64,000 nt of DNA, taken from NCBI GenBank assembly GCA_022818135.1, contig JAFMSR010000016.1:6037448-6101447 (forward strand), read 5' to 3'. This document shows positions 42,624-54,600 of this stretch, in pieces. The stretch comes from Saxidomus purpurata (taxonomy: Eukaryota; Mollusca; Bivalvia; Venerida; Veneridae). Both the position numbers and the translations under genes were made by a program. Each line of letters opens with the position of its first letter. Position 1 is the first letter of the stretch. Under the pieces are notes generated by a model. The model saw nothing but the letters and a program-made list of their open reading frames with translations, ran no database searches and had not been told where the DNA came from.

Positions 42624-45600
42624 AGAAAATATGTTCAGGTTTCAGCCCCTGTGACCTTAAGCTTTCACTTTATAATCCGAAATTGTAATATGCACAACTA
42701 GATATCATACTGTTGCTTTCCTAAACGTCCTATGGAAATCCAATTAGATGTTGGAGATGAAGAGCAGACAATATGTTTTACATTTCAGGCTAATTTGACC
42801 TTGAATTTTTAATTGTTATACTCACAACTAGACTCGTACTTCTGTTTCCCTGAAATTCTGATGAAAATCCAACGTATGAAGAGCGGACATTTGACATTGA
42901 CCTTTGACTACATGATCCAAAATTTTAATATGCACAAGTAGGCTTCATACTGATGCTTCCCTAAAAGTCAGACGTAAATCCAACAAGGGGTTTTTGAGAC
43001 GACGAGCAGGCAATATTTTTAAATTGCAATCCCAAAATGAACTTGACCTTTGACTATATAACCCCAAATTGTAATAACTATACATCGTATTGAGGCTTTC
43101 CTAAAAGTGAAAATCCGTAAATGGGTTTTGGACATGAAGAGCGGACATAATTCGAACGCATTTCTGGGTCTGGTGACCTTGACTTTTGAATCGTCATATG
43201 CACAACTAGACATATTAGTTTGTTGAAAATCAAACAAGGGTTATTTGGAGATGAAGAGCGGACAACATAAAGTGAACAGAAATGTAGACAGTTTGACGGA
43301 CGTATGGACGGACGAACAGACAGATGGAATGGGAAAATACAGACATCACGCTGTAATTCGAATAATATATGTATGGACGAATGGGAACAGCACGGGACGT
43401 ATTGGATGCGCAAATCAAATTTTCAATTATTCCTAAAGCTTTTGGCCAAACCCATTTGCTTTATAAATGTTAATCCTTCATATTTTAAGCATTTAAAATC
43501 ATTCAAAGTATATTAAATTTGTTTGTTTTAAACCTTTCGATTTCATGCTGTACAGTATATTAATTAAAGTAATAAATTAGTATTAAACTAAAACAAGAGC
43601 TGTCCCTCCAAAGTGACGAATGCCCCCGAAAGAGGTGCCTCACAGTCTGTGTCCTCTCCATGTGCTCAATAAATGTGCTATGTAATTTTAAAATCCTTCC
43701 ATGCATGACAGAGTAATCATGCATACAGTATTCCATTACTTTAAACACTAAGTGTGACCTTGACCTTTGAGGTAGGGACTTGGGTCTTGCACGTGACACA
43801 TCCGCTTGATGTGCTAGACATTTGTGCACAGTTATTTTAAAATCCTTCAAAGCATAATAAAGTTATAGTCCGGACACAAATGTATGCATATATACAGGAT
43901 TTCATTACCTATAAACTCTAAGTGTGACCTTGACCTTTGTGGTAGGGATGTGGGTCATGCACGCGACACGTCGTCTTGATGTGCTAGACATTTGTGCCAA
44001 ATTATTTTAAAATCCTTCAAGGCATGACAAAGTTACAGTCCGGACACGAATGTGTGCATATATGCTTATATAGAGGAATCCATTACCTTCAAACTCTAAG
44101 TATGACCTTGACCTTTGAGCTAGGGACGTGGGTCTTGCACGCGACACGTCGTCTTGATGTGCTAGCCATTTGTGCCAAGTTATTTTAAAATCCTTCAATG
44201 CATGACAAAGTTACAGTCCGGACACGAATATGTGCATATATGCTTATATGGAGGAATCCATTACCTTCAAACTCTAAGTATGACCTTGACCTTTGAGCTA
44301 GGGACGTGGGTCTTACACGCGACACGTCGTCTTGATGTGCTACACATGTGTGCCTAGTTATTTTAAAATCCTTCAATGCATGACAAAGTTACAGTCCGGA
44401 CACGAATGTGTGCATATATAAAGAGGTTTCCATACCCCCCATACTCCAAGTGTGACCTTCACCTTTGAGGTAGGGATGTGGGTCTTGCAGCGAAGTCGTC
44501 TTGATGTGCTAGACATGTGTGCCAAGTTATTTTAAAATCCTTCAATGCATGACAAATTTACAGTCCGGACACGAATTTGTAAGTGGGGACGCACGGACGG
44601 ACGGACAGACGGACAGACGGACGGACGGACAGACGGTCAGACGGACAGACGGACAGACGGTGCGATTTTAATATGCCACCCTTCGGGGGCATAAAAAGCA
44701 ATTTAAATATTTGATAATTTAAAACAAACATACGTTGAAATTAACATATGCGACCCATAGATAAAATCAGAAAACAAGCCATACCTCTAAAATGTCATCC
44801 TGTAGATCAAAATCTTCAAATACTAAAGTCACACTGCGGTCTACTGATGGGGCATGAATGGACCAGGTGCATTCCATAAGATCTGGGTAACTTTTGCTGG
44901 TTCCGAAGCCAGGGGAACGTATGGTTCCACTGCCTACCAGATTTACGTCACATCCTGTAATATACATGACTCCATAATGAAAGAGATACAAATTATCTCC
45001 CTTGTTGGGATAAAACTCCAGGATAGCTTTTTTGCATGTAGGTCCTAAATGTTTTTATTTGTTTTCAGTTTGTGTGTGGAATTTCTAACTAATGTGTTGA
45101 TTAATTTTGGGACTGTCAAAAATTGGACATTTGCAAATTGCTTAACTATAAAGAAAAAACGAAACAGCAAAAACAGCAGAATATTCCGAATGAAAGGACA
45201 AATTTATAGGCAATGATCATGAGAGACAACCCTATTAAGTTTTCCATACTATATTCTTTATTATTTTTCGCGATTTTCCCACTGTATTTTTTCAAAAACC
45301 TTTTAAAGATTCATTTTACATTGATGTATAAATAGAAAATTCTCATATTGAGAAATCTAAATTCGCGAAGTTTCATTTTCTATTGATACATAATTAGAGA
45401 ATTCTCATTTCGCAAACGAGGCTCGCAGATATCTTATCGTGAAAATTTCATCTCGCGAGACTTGACCAATTCGCAGTATTAGACAGAAGATTGTGTATGA
45501 ACTAGAACCGTTTATGTTCTAGAAAAATAAGAAAATCATAGTGTTTCATGGTCATTTTGTATATGTGCATACCTTTTTCGTACTGGATTAGCGCGCCATT

Positions 45601-48600
45601 ACATTTCCAGTGCTGATAAAGATCCATTTTGATGTGCACAGTGTTTCCGGTTGATATAATAATGTCAGTCGTAGAACCGGAAGTCAGCGTTTCGAGCAGA
45701 TCTCGGTCTTTATCGTAAATGTAGATATAATCATCACAACACAAGTCTAAGTACAGAACCTGAAATGAAACCCTATGTGAAATAATATGTAACTAGAACT
45801 GAATGGCATACTAATGTTGTTTGCTTTGTTTGTAAAATATACGGATAAAAGTTAATATGGAAAAACTTATCCGTCATTCATGTTAATATAACAATTTTGC
45901 ACATAAAATGCAATGTTTTAAGCAATAAGTTTTGCTTCTTGCCACAATTTTACATAGATACTAAATGTTGTGCATGAATTGACAAGCCTTTTAAAATGAT
46001 CTTTTCTAATTATTTAAAGATCTACACACAATGTTTCACTGATATTTCTAGTAAATGTGTTAATTTGGTATTTAAATACGAAAGAATATTACAGTTCTTA
46101 AAAAAGACATGCACAGTTTAAATCAATATGACGTATTTCGTGACGTCATAAATGTATTGTAAGAGCTACCTTAAGGGTTATGAGATTGTTTGCCGGTACT
46201 GTGATTGTGTATTCTTGCTCTATCTGCGGGTATGGATTGGGATATAATGGTGTAGGTAACTGCTTCGGTGACGTTGTTGCAACATGGTCCTTTGGTAGCA
46301 ATGGCATTCCTCCTAATATCAGAAGAAAGATCATTCAATTGGTATCTGATTAAATGCTTCTTGCAAAACATAGATGTGTGCAAAATTACCTCAAAATATG
46401 CCAATTACAAATACAAAATTAGAGAAATAAATGAAATGTGATTATATATGGAATTTCTTCAAATGAACATGTATTGAAATTATGTTTATTTACTGAGCCT
46501 TAACTATTGTGTACCTTTTGACACTGCTATTTAAAATCTAATTTCCATCATTTATTTCTGAGCATTTTTCTGACTTATTTAACAAAACATGTGACATATC
46601 ATTTCTAAATCAGCCAAAGGCATGCCATTCAAAGTTGTTCTTGAATAATTTCATACATGCACTGGTCAGTAATACAAATGATCGTAAAATACAAAGAAAT
46701 ATCAGATGTGAGACTATATATTAATTACCTTGAACCGTTGTGCCGCCGTTACATGTTTTCATCCAAAGTTCAGACCCAGAATTCATCTCTAACACTGGCA
46801 GTTTATTTATAAAGTAACACTTTCTTTCTGCGGCAACATACCTGAAAGTGTTAGAAAAGAGCTCTGAATACGTCAATTTCTGATAATTTATCGAGCACAC
46901 CCCCGGCTATTTTATCAGCAAGTTAGAGTGGGTCGCCGTTTTACTAAATTTGTATATATCTAACGTTACTGGGACACCCCAATGATCAGTGCCGGGGAAG
47001 ACAATTATTTCGTTAGAGTCAGGTACCGGATAAGTAACAGCTTAGTAAGTAAAACACCCTAAAATACATTTTATCAGTGCAATTAAAATCCTACTTTTTA
47101 TCTTTATTGTTTATTGCTATGAGTGTCAATGTTTCATACATACGTATCATAACTTATTTCATGCATATTTGTCTAACTAATTGTTGATTGTTTATTTTAA
47201 ATGTTTTTACCTATTTAGACAGTGATCTCGCCTATGCGACAAATGCAGGCCAAAATCAGCTTCTGCACCCATAGTTCTGATTGATAAATTGAAAAATAGC
47301 GCCAAAATATATAAACAAATATTCGCGATATATAGATCACTAATGTTCAAAAAGCCATGTGTATACTTTAAGCATACTGAGACTCAACGGTAAATGCCAA
47401 GGAAAAAATAAATGCAAATCTTCATTCGCTATTTGTTAACTATACCTGAAGCCTGTGCAAGAAGCAGATGCGTCACAGTCTTCTTTACACGACTGTGTTG
47501 TCTTTATTGTCGGCAGTTTCTCGCTGTCATAAACAATGTCACCGTCAGAATAACTATAACCAGACAACGTGTCGTATCCACATTCAAAATCTGAAAAGGA
47601 AAGATATACCAAATCTGAAAATTAAAAAGTAGTCCTATGAAAGATATACCCAATTTGCAAGCAAAAAATCACCCTTTGAAAAATATACCCAATCAGCAAA
47701 TCAAAAAAGAAGTCCCTAGAAAAACGTATCCAATCTGAAAAGCATATCGTAGTCTTTCAAAAATATTCTTATCTGAAAAGCAAAAGATTTAGATCCTTGC
47801 CTTGAAATATATACCCAATATCAAAAACAAAAAATAGTCCTTTGGAAAATAAACACACACACAAGCCGCCTATTACTCTAGCTTTCGTTATTTTTTCTGA
47901 AATTTATATTTTGAAAATGAAAAAAAAAACAGTAGTATGAAAAATGCAGTTGTCGACAATTTATCTGAAACAACCTTCCAGAGTTAATTTTATTGATTAT
48001 TTCATTGGTTATTCAGTGCCATACGAGTATTATATATGAATATCAATTCAGTCTCTAGAATGAGTATGCTAAATTGTCCATTAACTGATTTTGCAAGGCG
48101 TACATTTTGTAACTCATTGTAATTGGTCCTAGTCAGTCGAAGGGTTTGTGCCGAAACAAATGTCACAAACGTTTCTGAATATATACAACGAGAAAAAAAA
48201 AAAATTCTGTAAAAAAAAATTTTTTGAAGCCCCAGTGGTGCACCCCCCCCCCCCCAAAATCAGGTTGCCCCCCCCCCATCCCCACCAGTGCCACGGCGGT
48301 TGTGTCCTAAGACAAGGCACAGATATTTTCTCATTGACTCTCTTACTTCGAGATTGATTTCATCTGGAATCAGTCTCGAGAGCGAATAATCTAAGTCGTG
48401 AAAATTTGTTTCGCAATAGACAATAATTGATCGGTATACATTTAAAACAAAATTACCAGTTTTCCATGCTATAGATCCTGCAGGGAACGCTACTGTCGCG
48501 TCTGATACAAATCCGACAGTGACAAAATTGTAACTACTCGTGAAAGAATAACCGCTCAACGGTCCAGACCACCGGGCAGCCAGTTGGCTGGATGACCGTG

Positions 48601-51600
48601 TCAGACCACCGTCCCAAATTTCAAAGATGTCAGTATTCTGTTCCGTCTGCATATTCATAAACTGAAAACAAACAAAATGTAATACAGTAAGCGTTTATGC
48701 CCTATTGCATAATGTCTACAACATAGACAATGCGGTTAAGTCATAATAAGCCAAACAAAAACATAGATACCCATACTCTATAGAGTTCTTAGTTTCATAT
48801 CAAGTCCTTTATATACGAGTCTTTTGTATGGAAGCCTTGGAGGGCCACTTTTGAGTTTCGACTTACGGGTGTTTTTGACTTTTAAGTTATGACTTTCAAC
48901 TTTTTGACTTTTGACTTATGACTGCTACTTTCAGACACTTTTAAGAGGAATGGTACTGCATAAAAAGCATAATGATCTGCTGTGACAATATAAACTGGGA
49001 TTCGAACCTGTATTAAGGTTTTAAATGATGTTTGTGCGTAGCACTGTAAACTTGTTTTCTGTAAATAAATGAACTAAGTTACTTTTGTCTTTGTCATTTA
49101 TTTTAGTATCAATGAGCCGTGACGGCGCGTCAGGAGGCGACCTTGGGAGCCTCCGCATGAGCGGCGCCGCAACTCTCGGCTCGGGAGGCCTTGTGGGTGT
49201 CCTCTTTCTTTTAATAATAATAATAATCTCTTTATTTAAGAAGCTAGCTCATTAAGCATAATGTACATAAAGCAACATATTTCTTATCTACCATGAGACC
49301 TTCTTTTTAACAATGATAATATACAATTGAGAATTTTCTTTGAGCGGGGGTTGGGGGACTTGCCCCCCAGGCGTCAAGCCAACTATGAAGGAACTGTAAA
49401 AAAATTGAATTTTTTTGTTGCTTATGGTAACATTTTTAAAAAATTACTTTATTATGTTTTTATGTATTATATGTTAATATCACAAGGTATAACGAAGGAA
49501 ATAAAAGTGCTGTAATATGTATAAGTATATTGTTATATTGTTGGGTCTAGTAGCAGGTTCCTAGTATTACCTGAACCTGCCGCTGGAGGTCCTCAGTGAG
49601 GACCGTGTATAGGGTTAGGGTTAGGGTTAGGATTAGGGTTTCTTTTTTCATAAGTGATAAGTAATAAGTCAAAAGTCAAAAGTGATAAGTAATAAGTCAA
49701 AAGTAATAACTCAAAAGTCAAAAGTCAAAAGTCAAAAGTAATAAGTCATAAATCATAAGTCAAAAGTCAAAAGTCAAAACAAAAAGCGTGTTAAAACACG
49801 TTTTATTTTGTTACTATTGACACAAATGATGTAACTTTTATATATATATAATTGATTTTATTAAAATCTTTTTAAATAGAAATTGTTTTATTGAGTGTTG
49901 ACGTGTTTATATTGTTTTAATAAAAACGCCAAAGGGCAATACAGTAGTTCTAGTCACAAGTCAAAAGTACGGCGTACAAAAGTCATAGTAAAAAGTAAAA
50001 AAACACCCGCAAGTCGAAACTCAAAAGTGGCCCTCCAAGGCTTCCATACTTTTGGGTGCTATACGCCCGTGTGAACAGTATTTTAGTTATGTATTGGCGG
50101 ACAGTTGACGTGTCTTGGATGAAAACTGATACTCAAATTCCTAGAAGCTAGAAACTTTGAATATTTTTTATAGACAGAGACAGTTCGGTATCGGTACTCG
50201 AACCCATTGTCCTCAAGCCGAAACAGGCTTCAGTATTGTTACAAGTCAGCAACCAACTAACGGACACGGGTCTAAATGCAATATATAAATTTGCTACAAA
50301 GCAGAAAAAACCAGTTTTCGAGCCTTTACCGCATACTGTACCGACATTGCCCAGCAATGCAAAGAAAGAACTCCTTTGACCACTAGACCACAACAATATA
50401 AAGCTTCTCTTACTTCAAGCACAATCCTTTTATCTGCTGAAGTCTTAATCGTCCAGGAGCATGCAATATTAGGTCGATAGTGGCCTACATTTGTTGTTGG
50501 CAGGTTAATAGTTCCGCTATTACCCTCGTATTCCGTTGTACAATCTCGGCCTGGAACTAAATTTGAATTAGTGGATATTAAAGTGATAATACGGTACTGT
50601 TAAAAAGTGATATTTTTGTCAATTGGGAAAATTTTCACGTGACGAAAACGCGATTTGTGTGCAGGCAGACTTATTTTCGAATTTTATATTCGCCAAAGGA
50701 TCATTCTCTTATAATAAAAGTATTTGAAATGAATCTTTCGCGAGTTTTTTAAATTAGCGAAATGGGAAGTTCACGAAAATAGCTATAATCAAATCACCGC
50801 GAATATTACCTAATTTACAGAAACAAATATCACTGATTATTGCCACTAAGTGTTACTAAAGTTATAGCCCAAATTGAATAATCTGCAAGTTTCATTTTTC
50901 TGAATACAGCGAAAACTTACAGGCTGTGCTCAATGTAAAGGCATTATTGTGAACATGATAGTATGAAAGTTTTTTTTTTAATTTCATATGTCATTTATTG
51001 GGGTAGAAACTAACAATGAACAATACCTGTAGCACAGTTATTTTCGTCCTGGTTGTTTCCACAGTCGTCTATTCCATTACATACTACGCTGTTACTAAGA
51101 CATTTGCCATTACACATGAACGTGTCCCTGGTTCCTGTAACAAGAAATGTACGATTTTAAAACATATATGTCACAGCACACAATTTTGTTACACATAGTT
51201 ATAACAGATCTTGCAATACTTAGAGGAGTAACCAAAGAATGTCACGGCTGTGTTTTGATCATTTATTATTCACCATTACATACAATTGGCATTTTGCTTG
51301 TGCATGACCTAAGTTTTATTGTTTCTTGTGAACAAATCTGTTTTTCTATGAGAATACAAAACAAAATGTTTAATAGATTTTATGAAAAGTTACTTTGTAT
51401 ATGCAATTCACAATGTGTCATATGCAGCGCATAATCTGTACTGAATTTGTAGTTCTAGCCCGTACTTATATCACTATGTTATGTGTTCTATGTGTTTAAC
51501 TGTTGTTCAAATAAAGTTTTCAGTTTGTTATGTGCAGTTAGCGTATTTCTTAGTGTATTAAACATGTGATCCTTAACCTATCGGCGAAAGTATGAATCAT

Positions 51601-54600
51601 ACTTAGGTGAATTACAAACAACAGCCTAAATACTGTCAGTCCAGTTAACCTCTGACCCTCCTAAGAGATTATGTCCTCATTACTTCATGTAACAGAAATA
51701 AGAGAATAATTGTACTTTGACTTGACTTGACTTGACTTGACTTACCCTTTGACTTTGACTTGCTCCATGAGTGTAATTTGTTCAAATGTATAGTTGTAAT
51801 GTAGAAATTACAACTTGTTCCTTGCGTTTAGTAGTTGGTTATGTACTTATGTTAATTTGTAAATTTAGTGTGTGGTTCGGAGTATTTGTCTTACATTTTG
51901 AAGTTTGTTGTGTATATATGCCATGTTATGTATGTACAATTTGTATTACACATATTGTATGGTACTTTTTGCGATTTGTTTGGATTCATTTTGTAAGTTG
52001 TTGACTAGTCTCACTAATATGACTGTATTAAAGGATTATTTTATCTTTTAGGTATTAGGTGTAAATTCTTCGGTAATGTAGCTTTACTTATCATTGTTAA
52101 AAAGACTTTGATGTCGACAGCTTCTAGTAAATAATATCGACAATAAACAGGACAGTCACATTAAAACCTAAGTAATCAAAATATCAAGGTTAGTTTTCGT
52201 TCTATGGAAGAGGCTAATTTTAATTTACAGTCAAACTTGTGGATAATAATCGTTGATATTAAAAGCTCAATAATTATTGTCTTCTTTTTATATGTGGTTA
52301 GCTGTTTTAGACTGATATTGCACTGTTTCCACCTTTTTCATATGGTCTTTAATCGAAGAGATGGTGGACAATACATCCATGACCTACCTGATGGACACGG
52401 GTTCATCTCACACACGAAGTTCCGAACAGTACCAGGGTCTCCCATGTACCACCTGGAATCATGAACTGATACAAAGGCATATTGTCCAGCTTCTATGTTT
52501 GGTTCGCCTTGTCCCCACCAACCTTCTTCTACCGATGCAGCCGCTCCATTACTCCATTGAGCTGAGGATGCTGGTTGTGTATTGTCTGGTCGATAATATC
52601 CTGGCATATAAAACAACACAAACATCTTAATTTTGTCATCTTATTTTGTAGCTTTTGTTACGATTATTTTCTGTGTTCTAAAACTGCTAGTATAGTAACT
52701 GTAGTATTATATAAAACCTTATGTGCGTTTTATCTATATACAATGTACTACACAATGTGATATGGTATCTAGAAAATTTTGCTTTTCAACTGTAATTCAG
52801 TCCGAGTTTAAATTTTCATAAAAATAGAATATTTGTTATCTAATTTTGAATTTCTTTACCAGTCCAAAACGAATCGGGCTCTGTGAGAGCTGCAGACACA
52901 TCATTGCGTATTTTCTCATTGATAACAACACCTTTGGGCTGAACAAGATTAGCACCATATCTGAAACAAAAAGGTTCTTTGGCCATTAGAAAAAATGTTT
53001 TTTTCAAATTTATAGATTTTCGCTGGAAATATTTTGTGAAAAATAGATTGGAGGAAATATTTAGAACCAATTTAAATCCATTACACGCGTCAATAATGTG
53101 CATGTTTTTATTGTAATATGCAGATAGAAAAAAATATATACTTTTGTTGTTGGTGGTGTTTCTTTCTTTTTTTCAAAATAAAAATAAAAACGTTGACGAT
53201 ATAAATAACATTATCATGTTCCCTTTTCAACATGAAAACGCGATGAATGCCGAGGAATCACCTATCCCGAATATAAATCATTAATTTAGTCAGTACCCGG
53301 ATATGCGAAGCCGAGAACAGACTTTACCAAGTCTGCTGAGATTTAGTTATTTATGCCCTTAAAAATAAGGCTATTGTCAATTTCAGGAGAAATCTTTCTA
53401 ACGAACCGAAGAAACGATTTTTTAAAAAGACTCTAACGACTTATGTCAATGTAAGAGGGCAACGGTTTGTAAATGTCTTCTTTTCTCGGATACGGAGAAA
53501 CATATGCCGTATATGTTGCCATACTGCCGTAAATTAAACCTGACCGTAATTACACTATGTCGTAAAATCCTAGAATAAGAATGTAATAAATCTTCAATTA
53601 CAAGTTCATCGATTTTTATTGGAAATGTTCATGACATAAATCTTGTAAGGGACGTAGATAGTCTGTTCGATTACCACCTTCAGCTGCAGGCTTAGCTAAA
53701 AATGAAGAACTAGATTCTGCTACTTGAAATAACAAACATACATATTGCTGTTGTTGTTTTTGTTTCTACTTACTTTTCACAATACGCCTGAGATCTATGC
53801 CAGCTGTGACGGTATCCAGGGATTAGATAGCATTTTTCTTTGTACTTTGTCCATCCTATGGTAGAGCAATAATATAAAACAAATGTTGTTGTTGTTGTTG
53901 TTATTGTTTAAGTTATAATTTTATTCCATTTATTTTATGTCTGAGATATATTCATTGAACAAACGTTTAGTAACAAATAAAATCATATATTTAAAAAGCA
54001 TTAAATGAAATGAATATCAACATTATAACTATATTACAACAAATTCCAAAAAATATTATAAATATCAACATACTAAGATCCACATTTCCACATAACGTGA
54101 TTTCATAACTAATTTTGCCTGGACAACATATTCTAAATGAATATCAACATATAACAATATAAACATCACATACAATATGGATACACATGTATCAACATGA
54201 GATCAACATTTCCACATTAACATGATTCTAGAACTTCATTTGCCTGAAATACTTATTAATTCACTGGAAGTCAAGCACACACTACCAACACGAAAAATAC
54301 GTGCAAATCTTACCTGAGAGACATTTGGTTGTTAAAATTTGTGCAGACTGAAAATAGAAAAATAAAAAGAATGAGTTGTTTTACTTACTCTGTTTCCCTT
54401 TGCGACCAATGCAGATCATGACCATCCTGTACATCCGTGCAGTCCGACCATAATCAGCACCGGTCGCTATTCAGTAAATTGACCTTCAGTGGGCATCCCT
54501 TTGGTTAAATAATGATACTATCCAAACTGAAAGCTGGACATGTCAGTTTTTAAAATACAGCGTTATAATGGTTAAGACTGTTCTTTTATTCTTCTTCTGT

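Larger units (their letters stand above)
41995..44784 (-). other. Intron between exons 13 and 14 (2.8 kb)
   Basis: Almost wholly two tandem-repeat blocks, 42180-43275 and 43597-44693. No exon sequence. Confidence 0.75.

Noticed and set aside
48129..48357. Frames across the poly-A and poly-C stretch
   Set aside because: Homopolymer-driven translations between exons 8 and 9; adjacent to a SINE-like copy.
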